Assembly (NCBI GenBank): GCA_028023455.1
Contig: JAQFVV010006717.1
Span: 312,001-376,000, forward strand
Direction of reading: 5' to 3'
Source: Epiperipatus broadwayi
Lineage: Eukaryota > Onychophora > Udeonychophora > Euonychophora > Peripatidae
DNA: 64,000 nt
A program made the translations under genes and the position numbers. The notes beneath the pieces are model-generated. The model was not told where the DNA came from and did not search any database. It worked only from the letters and a program-made list of their open reading frames with translations. How positions within the stretch are numbered: the first letter of the stretch is position 1; each line of letters opens with the position of its first letter. This document shows positions 44,463 through 58,190 of the stretch, in pieces.

Positions 44463-45910
44463 ATTAAACCACACTTGAAATAATAATATTTAGAAAATAT
44501 GATCGATAAATGCTGTTATATACTATACCAGTGTTGTTTAATTTTAATATAATTATTATACGTCAATATTTGTAAATAAGCTTAATTTAAAATAAATTAT
44601 TACTGGTAATACATTTTTATATAAATTAGATTATTTAAATAAAACTGATTTAGAAATATAATCATTTTCATTCACATATAAATTTTATTAACTTTTGTGG
44701 CTAAATAACAATTGCCTGTTTAATTTAACACAACTGTAAAATATATGTGTTATATATTTCAAGCAATTGTCACAACAAGCCCACTCTCATATTTAAATAA
44801 AAATATTTACATTTACAATGTATTCCTAACAATGGAGTGACTTAGAATTTTAAACATTTTCATTTACATATAATTTTTATTAAATGTCTTGGTGACATGG
44901 TCCACAACCTCACCATAATGAAGTGCCTTTGTGTCATGTAAAACTTGCACACCATGGTATGTTGGCAATTGTCATAAAAACTTGAAACCACAACCTTAAA
45001 TATCTAAATTTATCTAAAGACTAACTTTACTAAACTAATGATACATTTGTTGTATAGCTACATGGTAAAGCAATTTATAACATTATTGACACTCATCAAT
45101 AACATTTTTCCTTAAATAAAATACACAATAAAACCAAAACAAACATAAAAATTCACATTAGCTTTTACAAGATTCTATCACAACAAAATCAAACTACAAT
45201 TCATTAAAACCCACAAAAGTGGGAAATGCTTAGCATATGTATTCAAGTATAAGAAAAATACAAAGCATTGGTTATTTTTATCACTATGGAATGAAAAAAA
45301 AAAGTTTGATTGGAAATCAGTAATTTGCAAAAAAGAAAAAAAAAAACTACATAAAACCAACTCTCATGAAAAATAATTATTAGTTGACATTAGAAAAACC
45401 TTTATAAAAAATGAATCATAATAAAAAATTGTAGATATCATAGTGTATTCATATGTTTTAGAGATAGTGAATAAGATAAAGTAAATATGCAATCAATGTA
45501 GTATCAGACAGTTCCCCAACGTGGTAACATTCTGTAAAAAATTTAACCTGTACAAAACCCAATGATATGAATATGAAGGAACGTATATTCTTGAAATCAG
45601 TTGCTCATTGAAACAGTTTAAAAAGTACAAACTGATCTTAAGAAAATTAAAAAAAAGATGTACCTAAAGAAGCAAACCATAAATGTACCAATGACCATAT
45701 GTTTTGATTAGAAATAATAAAAATATTGACAGAGAAGAAAATATACAAAGAAAAATTTAAATATACTGTTCACATGATAATAATAGGCAATGTCATAAGA
45801 CAACCAACTGTAATAATTTATAATAAAATCAACAGTGCCCCTAAAATAAAAGTGAAAAAACCATTAGGATCTTGTTAGATAAGTATATGAAATTTCTTCT
45901 CTCTGTTGAC
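44463..45910. other. AT-rich sequence, nothing recognised
   Basis: 44880-44960 has a GC-richer patch (cttggtgacatggtccacaa) but no gene. Confidence 0.35.
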
Positions 45911-45914
45911 TTTA

Positions 45915-46000
45915 ACAGAATAGCATAGTTGATTAGAGAATCACATTAAATCGAATATTTATGAATCTAAAAGTTACAAATTTGATTCCCATTCAAAAAC
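45915..46000 (+). mobile_element. tRNA-derived SINE head
   Basis: tagcatagttgattagag matches an A box (TRGCNNAGYNGG-like) and aaatttgattcccattc a B box, about 45 bp apart as in tRNA-derived SINEs. AACAG/CTGTT can close an acceptor-like stem. A gtcaggccaaca body follows at about 46010. No convincing target duplication was found. Confidence 0.5.
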
Positions 46001-47216
46001 TGTTAATGGTCAGGCCAACATTATTTTTAAATGAGAATATACCACTCAGAGCATTGTATTATATAATAATATGTGTGCTATTTTAGACAGTTAAATGTTT
46101 TTGAAATTTTAAATATTTTTATTTTATAAACACACTTATTTTTAAATAACGGAAATAGTCCAACAAATATTTATAAGTAAAATTCCATCATTACAAACTT
46201 TCTAGCAAACATTCATTAATGTTTAAAAGTGATAAATTTAGCTATTTTCAACTCTGTTATAAAGTAATTTATTATAATGTTTAAAAGATATTGATAGACT
46301 TATTCCGCACTTTAAAATCTAATTGCTTTGAAATTATATATATATAAAAGGCTTTGTGGATTACATTGCAGTGCCAGCAGATGTATCTGTGTTCATCTGA
46401 AGAAAGGTATTTGTAAGCTATTAAGTATCATCTCAGTAAACATTGAAAACATTAAGACAAAAAAAGTCATTTGAAATTTTTTAAGTACAATAAATTAAAA
46501 AAAACAAGAATAAATTAATGTAGTAAAGAAAATAGACTATAAAACAATTATGGTCACACTTGTCAAATAAAAGTCTGTTAAACATAAAGTAAACATGTAA
46601 GAATTTCTTTAATTCTTTTTTTGCGATTGCAGATATATATTTTTAAAAAAGATAAAATCTATTTATGAATTAATAGACATAATGTCAGAAATTGAAAGTA
46701 ATTTTTATGACACCTTGTTCAAACATGCAATTATTTTGTTTTAGATCAAAATATATATTTTACATTTTCCCACATATCAACATTATTCCATTTGTCTTAC
46801 ACTGAATTTTATTTAACATAATATTTATCAACAACTCATTTTTTATCTGAACATAATAAGATATGTGTATTATTTTGAAATGAAAGCAATTCAAAACAAA
46901 ATTTTTAATAGACTTGGCTTTTTTCCCTGATTAATCTTTATAGTGTGATTTTTATTTCAAAATGCTTAGTATTTTTTTTCATAAAATGTTTTATAATATT
47001 AAAACATTTTATATTACATAATTATTAATATTTTGTTTTTTTAAATCATCAATTCCATATGTACATATTAAACTTTTTTAAACATTATTATTGGAAACAT
47101 CTATATTTATATTTTATATTATACGTTATATTTAATTATAATTTAAATCATAAAAATGTAAAGTTTCGTTATAATTTATTTACTTTAATTTAAAAATATA
47201 TTAAATTTATTAAATT
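46001..47216. other. AT-rich sequence with a TATA-like site near 46336
   Basis: atatatatataaaaggcttt is followed by a GC-richer leader (gcagtgccagcagatg). It is a possible promoter remnant of a retroelement; nothing else is recognised. Confidence 0.25.
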
Positions 47217-47669
47217 CAAGCAGATGATATTATAATAATGTGAAAGGCTAAAACCTTGAACAGATGCACCTTAAAAATGCTTATGTGACAGCCAATCAGA
47301 TGTAATAATGACTGCATGTGGAATTTTCAATTCAAAAACACAAACCAGGAATATGAGACAATTACTTTGTAGTAAATCAAATGATTTCACATTGTTTATT
47401 TATATATAATATTTAGTGAATTAAATGTGAAGGTGTTCTATGCTTTATGCTCTTAGTTCAGAATGCATGAGTCTGGCTTATTTATATATAAAAAATTTAA
47501 GTAGAGAAAAAGGTGGTTCCATCTTTTTCTCATACTTCTGACTTGTGTTTTTGAATTAAGAGTTCCATGTGCAGTCATTATTATATTAGATTGGCTGTCA
47601 GATATGCATTTTTAAGGTGCATCTGTTAATGGTTTTAGCCTTTCACATTATTATTATATCATCTGCTTG
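47217..47669. repeat. Inverted-repeat element with 140-bp arms
   Basis: Arms 47217-47356 and 47530-47669 mirror each other (sum 94886 at both ends). The outer word is caagcagatgatat. The arms contain ggtgcatctgtt and tgattggctgtca-type text. The centre includes a duplicated ttatttatatata. It is non-coding and MITE-like. Confidence 0.75.
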
Positions 47670-47721
47670 TGTTTAATAATTTAATATGTTTACATTTGTT
47701 ACTATCATTTCCTTAGATTTG

Positions 47722-47991
47722 AAAATTACTTCATAGTAAATCAAAAGATTTCATATTGTTTATTTATATATAATATTTAGTGAATTAAATGTGAAAGTCT
47801 TTTAAGCTTCACAATTTTAGTTCAGAATGCTTGGGTCTGGCTTATTTATATATAAAAAAAATTAAGTAGAGAAGAAGGTGGTTCCATATTTTTCTCATAC
47901 TTCTGGCTTGTGTTTTTGAATTGAGAATTCCATGTGCAGTCATTATTACTTCTGATTGGCTGTCACATAAGCATTTTTAAGGTGCATCTGT
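47722..47991 (+). repeat. Second, partial copy of the preceding element
   Basis: It repeats 47358-47628 in direct orientation (aattacttcatagtaaatc to aaggtgcatctgtt) with a few per cent changes by eye. It lacks the left arm and the outermost right end. Confidence 0.75.
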
Positions 47992-48865
47992 TACATGTTA
48001 TTATTTAATTTAAAAAGTATATTAAATAAAAATAGTTTTTCTAAAATAACATTTTGTAGGAATGTTCAATAAATATTTATAAAGTCTTTATTCAATTTAA
48101 ATGATCTTTTTTCATAACAAACACAGTAAATATGTGCCTTTTAATGAATATATTGATCAGAGATTATATCTCTGAAAGTAATTTTGTTCCATAAAAAAAG
48201 CTAAAAGCTGCATTTTTTTATAATGCTTTTTTAAAAAAATTGATTGTCAACTATTTTTTTAATTCTTATTTTTATTATAAATTTATTTTTAATATCATTA
48301 ATTATTAGTAAGTATTAGTTTTTTTTTGTTTTTTTTTTTACAAATAATCAAACAACTAAAAACAAAAACAACAATAGCATTCATTTAATTTTAGAATATA
48401 TTTATAAAAGAATTTAATATTTTGATTTGAATTTATAACTGGAAAAGATGAGGTTTGTTTATGTGCCATCCATATTCAGATGTTGTGATTTTGTATCTAC
48501 TGATCATATCTTGTATCTACTGATGATGTCATTTACTTTATACTAAAAAATATACCCAACTTTAGGTTTTTCCTTTAAGAACAATTTAATCAAAAACGGA
48601 TATGCATTTAATTTTTAATTTTGGGGTAAATCTTCTATAGTGCATTTTCTTTTTCTGATTCTTATTTATTTTTGTTTATTGTTATACATTGTATTATTAC
48701 TATTTATATTCACATTAATAACAATTAATTACAATTGTCAATCATTAGATCTTATTTTATACTGCAGTTATAAATTATTTTGCTATAAATCTTGAAATAC
48801 TTCAAATAGATAGAATATCACTGTCTTCATTAAGAATGACATAAATTATCAATACATTATAGCAT
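47992..48865. other. AT-rich sequence, nothing recognised
   Basis: Contains a short duplicated ttgtatctactgat (48494 and 48512). Confidence 0.35.
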
Positions 48866-49028
48866 TTTTCACAGAGGCAAAACTCTCTATAAAGTAGCAC
48901 CACACAGTGCAAACCATAGTACTCAGTGGATGCAGGAAGATTTGTGCAATAAATTCCTATCTAGTGTCTACTCATCCAATATTTCCAGACTAGTTTCTAG
49001 CTCATGACTTTCATTAGTGAGATATACT
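48866..49028 (-). mobile_element. Family A repeat, solitary arm with dead hammerhead
   Basis: It aligns with the left arm of the insertion at 1267-1430 (ctagtgtctactcatccaat, ccagactagtttct). The ribozyme segment 48984-49026 (minus strand) reads CUAAUGA in place of CUGAUGA, so G5 is lost. GAAACUAGUC is kept. It shows that the arm is an independently dispersed unit. Confidence 0.65.
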
Positions 49029-49980
49029 ATTTCAGATATACTGTTGTGCACCATCAAAATTAATCTCATATATTTTCATATTATTTAATATAGAAGGAAT
49101 ATTATTAATATCATAATCAGGAATGATATAAACAATCAACACTTATAAAAACATTAAAAATATTATTGTGCCTTATCAAAATTATTTTAATATATTTCTA
49201 TTGTTTAGTACAAAGTGAAATTGGTGAATTCAAAAGCTGATGTACTAAATTCTCAACTAAATAAATATGAGTATATTGTCTATACTAAGTCTCTTACAGT
49301 CAACTAAATAAAGTTAAAAAAAGTTTGTCAATTTTATTGAGCCTGCCCTCTAGAAACTGGTATGTCACATGAATCATTGAACTATAAATATATTAATAAC
49401 TTTTTTATATAATGTATATGTAAAAAATATTTTTTATTGTAATATACTGCTCAGTGCATTTTGCATTTCAGAATATATCAATTTCTTTTATTATTTTGAG
49501 GGTATGTTATAGAGTTTGTAAATACATCAGTAAAAAGTGTTTATTTCAAAAGCACATTATTTTTATTTTACAAGAATGTCAGAAATGAAATTATAGAAAA
49601 GATTTATTACAATATTAAATCAAATATCTGTATTATTGCATGGTTACTATAGTTTACAAGTCTATGTCAGATTTTCAAATAATTTATTTGATGTTTGTGG
49701 CATAATGTAGTTGTGGTTAGGTAAAGGCTTTATTGTCACTTAAAAATGACAGTGATAAATCACATATGTGCAAATATCACAAACAAGATAATAAACCAAT
49801 GAATCTGTGACATTGCCATAGAAAAATGTGAAAGACTGCAATATTCTGTGATTGTGTGTGTATTTATTCAGGATCCAGATTTATATATCCAAACAAGTTA
49901 AAGTGATATTATAATACTACTCAGATAATGATAGTTACAAGATAATAATATTTCGTTTTATTGAAAACCAGGTCTGCAAT
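49029..49980. other. AT-rich sequence, nothing recognised
   Basis: No recognised gene or family. Confidence 0.35.
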
Positions 49981-50187
<207 letters not shown>

Positions 50188-50390
50188 CCTACTGAAAATC
50201 TTGACACTGCCAATAAGTAAAACTAATGTTGTTGGGGTTCAAACCCTATAAATCTAACAGTAACACAAAATTATAAAAGTAAAATAATATATATTTGTTA
50301 AGAAAACAAAATAATTTTTTTTGAAACAATAGTTAAAGAAAATTATAAACTGACTAGGGAATATCATCAACAATATACCCTAATGTAACA

Positions 50391-51810
50391 GTGAAAAAGG
50401 ATGAAATGGAGCCAATAAAAGCATGTGATGGTGTATTTGGCATTAATATGGTCACTACAATATGTACAAATTTATACACAGTTAAATTGTATGCAACTGA
50501 CACAAAAGCTAACATGCATTTAATTAATATAAAAAATAACCTGTCTGCAATAAATAATAAAACAGTCCCAAGATTTAGAAAAACAGATTCAAATGACATA
50601 GAACAGCTAGATTTAATATTAAAAAGACTGATAGTGTGCTGGAAACAATCAATAAATGCTTTAACAGCATGATCCCAAGAGGACTATATACATCATGTAA
50701 AATATTCTTTTTGCTTGCATTCAATAGTAATTTCTGCCATAGATGAAATATTTCACTGTATCATTTTCCACAATCATTACTATATCAAGTAATTGGGGAA
50801 ATGATCATAAAAATTGTGGACCACTCAAATCTCAGATATCTCGCTATTAAGTTTTTGATACTAGCCACAAAAACCAAAATCACAGCATTAGGCAATTACA
50901 TGATTGTTGCAATCAACCAATATCATCAAAATCCCATTGTAGGAGTAATTAAAACATATACTTTAGATACACGATACAAGATTTTTAAAAAATGATGGAG
51001 CCATTTGGTAAAATGAGAGCATTTTAACAAATATATCTCAAAGACACACAAGCACCAATATATAGCAATACACAAAGACATTTAATCCAGAATTCATACC
51101 AACATAGATTGCAGATCAGGAGGCTATGCCATGCTTATAGATAAGAGGACTAAAACCATAATGTTATGCGTGTAGGAAGCATTGCCGCCTAGCCACACAG
51201 GGCATCGATAGCCAACTCATACAGACTCAGCCAGCAAACAATTGTTGCAACCAATTCCAACTTGAAGATAATAACATTCCACTGACCATCATTAACAACT
51301 CATGAAAACAAAAACAATTACAGTACATATGAAGCCTCTGAACAGAGTCATGCAGAAGAAAACACAAACATACTGGACTTTACAATAAATGAATTCTATA
51401 AATGAAAGCTCTGAACATATGGATCAAAATCAGAACATATCTTATCTGATATATCACAAACACAAGTTATATCATCAGAAATAACATGACAGACTCAAAT
51501 CTGAATATATCCAATGGTACACATAATTACACAAAGTTTGCCACATGTAATAATAATAATAATAAATGTCTGCAAACATCATTGAATCAATAACTCCATG
51601 CCTCCCTCCCATAAAAGCAACTTCAACAGAACTCAAAAAATGACCTGGTCACACAAAAAAATAAACAATCTAAATGAGCCAAAACAGATGAAAACTAATA
51701 CTTTAACAGAAATGATTGACCACTTAATAGAAGATTTTATATCTATGGAGTTTGGTGATAAGATATTGATAAATGCTCATAAGCATCTACAGAATACACA
51801 GAAGTTTTAG
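50391..51810 (+). pseudogene. LINE B ORF1-like region, broken
   Basis: Open pieces at 50391-50672 (MKKDEMEPIKACDGVFGI...), 50801-50995 and 51598-51810 (MPPSHKSNFNRTQKMTWSHK...) lie just upstream of the endonuclease start. Hydrophilic, lysine/asparagine-rich text fits a LINE ORF1, but I see no RRM or zinc knuckle. The assignment rests on position. Stops between pieces show decay. Confidence 0.4.
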
Positions 51811-51856
51811 AGATATTAAACCATCATGAAAAACAAACTCAAAGCAAATCACACTA

Positions 51857-52427
51857 ATGAAGTTAAATATAATAGTATTTAATATTTCAGGGTTTAACTC
51901 AATCACAAAAATACATCAGCTAAAACAATGGATAAAGATTACCCAACCTCATATACAAGGACTTCTAAAAACTAAAATGTATAGTGGCTCACAAATTGAC
52001 TCCTCAATACAACTAATTAGGGAAGGTTACTGTGCATGCTCCAGAGATATATCTTTTTCAGGAAGCACTGGCCTGCTTATAACACAAGATTGTCCATACG
52101 AATTATTCATAATCATACATAGATTCAAATATACTAATAGTAACTTTTAATCATCAAACTAAACATTACATTTGTGTATTTATCACCTAGTCCTGCAATT
52201 GTATTAAACATTATATTAAACATAAACTCCTACTTGTACTAGTTCACATCCAACCATACTAATTGGGGGATTTCAATATGAAATATCAAGAATTTATTTT
52301 TAAGTGGCTACATCAAATATCAATACCACTTATGAGTGCTGAGTGTTTTCTGACAAGTGATGCAATTACTTTTCACAAAGATAATCATATATCAAGAATT
52401 GACCTATGTTTTTACTCACCCATTAAC
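51857..52427 (+). pseudogene. LINE B AP-type endonuclease, N-terminal part
   Basis: 51857 starts MKLNIIVFNISGFNS and continues KIHQLKQWIKITQPHI and GLLKTK. This corresponds to the opening NxxG...K...L......PDI..LQET block of LINE AP endonucleases. Further on, FGDFNMKYQEFIFKW near 52268-52310 supplies the GDFN motif and ARIDLCFYSP near 52395-52424 the RIDY-type motif. Frameshifts separate them. The final SDH motif lies on the far side of the RTE insertion. Confidence 0.65.
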
Positions 52428-52875
52428 TGAAAGGAGATTTTTTGATTTCTCTTGGCGGCCTTAAAGAAACCAAGCAGGGAAATTTCATAATGTCCACTCC
52501 ATATGTTCTTGTTGTTTCAGATGTTATTACTATGTCATTATTCATATAGTATATGAACATGGATGGGCTGCTCATCATCTCACATTAGCCAGCATGGAGA
52601 GTTTATTGGCTTTTTACCTCTGAGTTTAAGATGAAGAAACCCCATGGTCTTTCTTCTCAGTTGCCTGATAAGGCAGAACAAAGGTTTGTGTAAATGATAA
52701 ATATGCTGCCAAGAAATATATAAAATTATGAGAGACAAAAATAAATCATGGATCTTATTCCCAGGAGGATGTAAATCCACCATCCAAGGCAGTGGTTGAT
52801 AGCTGAAGGTGGAGAGTGCTATGACTACCCTGATTGCGGATACAGGCTGCCCATTTGATGATAATTTTTTATTTA

Positions 52876-53683
52876 GATACTTACAACTGCAGATTACTTT
52901 CAAGTGAAGGAAAATTGCAAGAATTAGAAGAAGAACTGTCTTATATTAAATAGGACATTATTGGACTTTGTGAAGTTAGAAGAAAAGATGAAGAGACAAT
53001 TGATCTAAAAAGTGGTCATGTACTCTATTATAAAGACACAAATATTGAAAATGCAAGTGGAGTAGGATTAACTATAAATAAAAAGTGGAAGAACAACATT
53101 GTGGAGATTGATGGTGTATCAGATGGAGTGGCAAGTTTTGTTATACAACTTAATAGCAGATACCAATGCAGATAGTTCAGGTTTATGCACCAACAAGTTT
53201 TCATAGTGATGAAATGGTAGAAGATTTTTATATGGATGTACAAAAAGCTTTTGATTAGAGTAAACAACATTTTAAAATTGTTATGGGAGACTTTAATGCT
53301 AGAATTAGTAAAGAAATGAAAGATGAAAGTGCTGTAAGTAATTTTGGTTATGGTAATAGAAATGAGAGAGGACATAGACTTATGGAGTTTTCAGAAAAAA
53401 AAAAAAACTTTATATTATGAATTCTTTTTTTGAAAAAAGTGTTACAAGAAAATGGACATGGAAGCATCCAAATGAAGGTACATCAGAATTGGATTATATT
53501 TTGACTAACAGAATATACATATTTCAAAATTGTAATGTTCTTAATACATTTAACACAAGAAGTGATCATGGATTAGTAAGATGTAAGATACATGTTAATG
53601 CAAAACTAGACAGACAAAATTATGAAGAAAAACAATATTTACAGTTGATATTCTTCAGAAACATTCTAATGAATTTAAATTAG
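52876..53683 (+). pseudogene. RTE apurinic-type endonuclease domain, broken
   Basis: Pieces in order: DTYNCRLLSSEGKLQELEEE and DIIGLCEVRRKDEE (E-containing motif), then HVLYYKDTNIENASGVGL and VYAPTSFHSDEMVEDFY. IVMGDFNARISKEMKDE carries the GDFNA box. FGYGNRNERGHRLMEF is followed by KWTWKHPNEGTSELDYIL and TRSDHGLV (SDH box). This is the classic RTE endonuclease layout. Several internal stops and a shift near 53410 disable it. Confidence 0.75.
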
Positions 53684-53743
53684 AACTTCCAAATTGGTTT
53701 CAAGTATTAATAGATTTTGAACATGATTCAGAGTTGAATAAAA

Positions 53744-55557
53744 TTGACCAATAAAATTTCTACTGGGACTAGAGAATTTATGAAGAAAAGAAAGAATATG
53801 AAGATATACAAAAGTGATGCATTAAAAAGGATTGAATATTTCAAATTTTGTAAAATGGTGTGGAAAAGAGTTGAAAATGATATAAGAAAGTATAACTGTG
53901 AACTAGCAAGGAAAGCTGTAGAAGAAAATAAAAGTCCCAAGAGTGTCAAACCACATTTTGGTATTGGTAGGAAATTTATATCTGCAATAAGAAAAAAAAA
54001 AGATTGAATTATACTAAAAGAGAGATGACATCATGATATGGCTAGAAAACTTTTATCAAGAATTATATAGTAATAAAAAATAAGTACCTCCTATATCTAT
54101 TACATCTTCTGAATTGCACAGAATTTTAAATGAAGAAGTGAGACATGCAATTAAATGTATGAAAAAAGGAAAGGCTCTAGGTAAAAATGGAATTATAATT
54201 GATATATTAAAAGAAGAAGATGAAGAAATAGAAAAAAATTAGTAAAGTTGTATACCAAATCTCTAAATGATAAAGATGTACCAGATGATTGGAAGAATGC
54301 GGTATTAATATTAATATTTAAAAAAGGTGATAAAAAGATATTAGAAATTACAGACCTATCAGCCTTTTATCAGTTTTGTATAAAATTTATGCCAATGCAA
54401 TTTCAACTTGTCTACAGAGAACATTGGATTTTCACCAACCAAGAAAAGTTGATTATATCCAGGTATTAAGAGAAGTTATAGGAAATATAAATGAATATGA
54501 GTGGTGATTATGCTTAAGATTTGTAGATTGTAAAAAGGCATTTGATTCTGTATTTTCAGTGATTAAAGCACTAGATTAACAAAGTATAGATCCAGGATAT
54601 TGTCATATTTTAAAAAAATATTTAAAAAAATGCCACATCAACAGTTAAATTAGATAATGATACTGGCAAAATCAATACTGAGGAAGGTGTAAGATAGTGT
54701 GACTCCATATCTTCAAAACCTTTTACAGTAGTGCTGCAAGAAGTATTTTGTGAATTAAAATGGGAACCTAAAGGAGTGAAAGTAATTGGATATTATTTAA
54801 GTCATTTAGATTTTGCAGACGATGTAGTTGTTTTTGCACATAATGCTTTAGAGCTACAGGAAATGTTGCAGGAGTTGTCAGATGAAAGTAGAAAACTAGG
54901 ACTAAAGACAAATGTTAAAAAGACTAAAGTAATATTTAATGGATTTTCTCAAAATATGAAAATAAAGATTGATTATGATGAGTTAGAAGAAGTTAACAGT
55001 TACAAATACCTTAGTCAGATTATTAGTACAAATGAAAATATAAAATTAATCATAGAATTAAACTTGGTTGGCATGCTTTTAGTAGAAATAATTTAATACT
55101 AAAAGAAAATATGCTTATGTGTTTGAAAAGAAGGGTTTTTATTAAATGTATTTTACCAGTATTTGCTTATGGATCTGAGACTTGGACACTTAATAGAAGA
55201 ACAATACAGAGACTTCATACCACTCAAAGAAGTATGGATAGGTGGATGTTGGAAGTAACAAAAAGAGATCAAAAACACAAAATATGGATAAGAAAACAAA
55301 CAGGTGTTACTGACCTCATTGAAAAAATTAAAAAAGATTGAAGTGAAGTTGAGCTGGACATAAATCTAGAAGAGATGATAATAGATGGACAATTGAAATC
55401 TTAAACTGGATTCCAAGAGATTGTAAAAGACCCAGAAAGAGATGATATGGATAAAATAAAAAAGTATGTAGGGGTGATATGGAAAAGAGAAGCTAAAAAT
55501 TGGAGATAGATTGACCTTGGAGAGACCTCCATCCTGCAGTGGATTAATAATAGTTGA
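53744..55557 (+). pseudogene. RTE reverse transcriptase and C-terminus, broken
   Basis: EVRHAIKCMKKGKALGKNGI (about 54137-54196) and DWKNAVLILIFKKGD (about 54287-54330) represent the N-terminal RT motifs. FVDCKKAFDSVF near 54520-54555 carries the first catalytic D. HLDFADDVVVFAHNALELQE has its catalytic FADD at 54812-54823. LGLKTNVKKTKVIFNGF and EEVNSYKYLSQIIS follow, then LPVFAYGSETWTLNRR and the WIPRDCKRPRK C-terminus ending at TGA 55555-55557. The final segment matches the fragment at 31296-31463, which is cleaner. Frameshifts and nonsense codons are numerous. Confidence 0.78.
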
Positions 55558-55566
55558 TGATGATAG

Positions 55567-58190
55567 TACATCATCTATAAGCCTAAACATAAACCCATCT
55601 TCTTTCTCTGATCACTCTGCACAAACCATGTTGATTAACTTGGAAGATATTCAGACATCTTCCCTTACACATTGGAAAACAAATAGAATACTTCTTCCAA
55701 GAGCAATCCCATAATTTCTTTTTTCAGAGACATATATGATGCTCCAGAAAATCATAAATATGCAACTTATTTCCATTCAAAGAATCTAGTGTTTATAAAC
55801 ATTTTATGATTCAATATAAATTACATTACATACAAATTCCCCCACCTTCCAGATTACAAGCACTGGCTAATGAAATATACAGATGAGTTAGAATTCTAAA
55901 TCAACACATACTAGTCAATACATACCAGTTAACAAAATATACACAAGCTTACTCCAGCATACAACAATATCTGTATCAATCTCAAAAACTACCTAACATA
56001 AAAAAGTAAAATCTGCCTTAGCCAGTAACATACATGAACAAGAAAATACATTCACTGGGCCAATGACACTTACAGATGAGGAGGTCATATATCAATCTGA
56101 CCATCATTTCAAACAAAAACTACAATATTATCCAGACAAACCTCTTTCTGATGATTTTAAAAGACCAAAATCAAATACACCATTCAACATCACAGAATTT
56201 TCTGCTAAACTAGCCATACTACCTTATACATGTCACACATGAACACATGGCATTCCAAAATTTTCTCCTTGTACATCTCAGCCAGTTGACTTTCCAATGC
56301 TTGTGTCACCTTGACAATCACTTATCACAGAATTTGCATGACATTATGGGTTTATACTCAATTGCAATAGTCCACTTCAACAAAAAACAAGCCTCCATAT
56401 CAACACTCTCCAACATCCATCCTATCTCAATGTAACCACTTACTATTAAAATTATTATAATAGTTAAACATCATTAAGCTGTTGCACATGTGCTTTGCAG
56501 ATTTTAACTATAAATGACTGAATACTAATCTGCAAAGTGCATGTGCAATAGCTTAATGCTGTTCACTATTACAGTTTATAAACAACATGCTATATAAAAC
56601 AATTGATTTATTAAAATGATTGTAAAAGGGTTTAAGCATAACCTAGAGATATACATTCTACTGCTAATAACAAATAAGATGATTAAAAAGAAGCAATTAT
56701 CTATTACACAAGCTGTAATGATCTTCAAAACAGTATTGAACTCAGTTCAGGACTGAAAAAACTATGCACCCATTGCAGTTCAATATGATATAGAAGTGGC
56801 TTTTGACTCAGTTGGCATTAATGCATTAATTAACATGTTAGATTACAGCACAATTTCATGCCCTCATCTATATCTGGTCCACTAATCTACTACTAAGCTG
56901 TGAAATTCATATTACTCTAAATGGTAAAAATTCTCCATCAGTCCCCCCACACTATCCATATCCTTTTACCTTTTACATCAACCCTGTCATACTTAAAATC
57001 CAACAAAATATCAAAGGCATCCAGATACCTGGCACTTCATAACATATAGCCTGCATTGCATATATTGATGACATTATAGTCTTCCTTCTTTCTAGAAAGC
57101 AGATACCAACACTATAGAAAATTCTTCAAGACTATGAATCAATATACCATCTCAAATTTAATCAAAATAAAACTGCTTCCTGGTCACTTTACACAAGTAA
57201 GCCATGCATACAAACTTGCCAAGGCAAACCATTAGCATTCCTTGCTTTTCTTTTCTATATGGAGAGAAATACAATGAAACAAAACATACAAAACAAGTTA
57301 AAAGATGAAGCAAAATGGATCACTACCTCTCTATCAAAAGCATATCTCTCAATATATACTAGAGTACAATTATTCAAACAGCTAGTGATCACCAAAATAA
57401 TTTACTATTCTCCCATAATTGAATTCTCCAAAGCTTTCACATCAAAAATCTCTTCATATTGCAATAAACTTCTATGAAATAGAAAGACAATATCAATAAT
57501 TGCAAAATGCCTTAATCACCCAATAATACACAATGGTTTGGGGCTATCCAACATATATATTTTTCAAATACGGAAAACTGCAAACCTTATAATAGACACC
57601 CTCAGACATTTCCAAGAATTTCAATGTCTAATCCAACTAATACCTGCAGACAAACCTCCACCTTCACATTCCTATCATCAATTATCAAACAGTTTAGAAA
57701 CACACATACTCAAATATCACTGCAAACAGCAACAAAATATTTACATTGGCAGATAAATGCACTGGTATACTCAGGACATTCACCAGATATTTCCACCCAG
57801 ATGCTCAGAATAAACAACTGGAAGCTGCTTTAAAAATTTAAAAAATGTTCCATGGAGCCCAAATTTTTTTGACTTCCTTCTTAGACGACATTTATATGGC
57901 TTGCCAACATCATATTTTTTAAGATACAGATGGACCTATGCAAAAATAAACCCTTTCTGCACACTATGCCACCAAGCAGAGAAAACTCAACAACATCTGT
58001 TCTACACCTGTTTGGTATTAAACAATATTCAGCATGAAATAACTAACACACAGACAACCAAACATCTTCATGCAGGATATCATTATCACATTCCACAGAA
58101 CATCCACTCCTACAATCCACACAGCAACATTCATGGTGTATGCATTTTGCTGCACACAATGCACATTCACTTTGGCAATAATACAAGGTG
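55567..58190 (+). pseudogene. LINE B endonuclease end, reverse transcriptase and C-terminus
   Basis: It resumes with the SDH box (NINPSSFSDHSAQTMLI). After a linker it gives an EEVIYQSDHHFKQKLQY segment. The RT includes SVGINALINMLDYS-like text after the first catalytic D (EVAFDSV). IAYIDDIIVFLLSRKQIPTL has its YIDD at 57061-57072. YHLKFNQNKTASWSL, thumb text and NGLGLSNIYIFQIRKTANL follow, then INPFCTLCHQAEKTQQHL at the C-terminus. The order matches LINE A. It carries many stops and shifts and is non-functional. Confidence 0.65.
56457..56572. repeat. MITE family E, copy 3, inserted in LINE B
   Basis: Near-perfect palindrome: cattaagctgttgcacatg at 56472 mirrors catgtgcaatagcttaatg ending at 56558, with outer taatagttaaaca/ctgttcactatta. 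The same core occurs at 3967 and 4251. It interrupts the LINE B reading frame between ORF pieces. Confidence 0.75.

Larger units (their letters stand above)
52428..55566 (+). mobile_element. RTE-type LINE nested in LINE B endonuclease
   Basis: About 3.1 kb, close to the usual RTE length, with endonuclease then RT in one direction and a TGATGATGAT tail ending near 55566. LINE B text stops at RIDLCFYSP (52424) and resumes with SISLNINPSSFSDHS (from about 55572), so the element sits inside the endonuclease domain of its host. No target duplication was spotted. The 5' 450 bp (52428-52875) has no clear coding sense and may be its 5' UTR. Confidence 0.75.

Noticed and set aside
52580-53375. Minus-strand frames across the RTE element
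   Set aside because: They are antisense shadows of the RTE endonuclease region.
56140-56165. CUGAUGA in the LINE B coding region (and others near 3788, 41690, 48520)
   Set aside because: They are isolated core words without GAAA and pairing arms at the right spacing.
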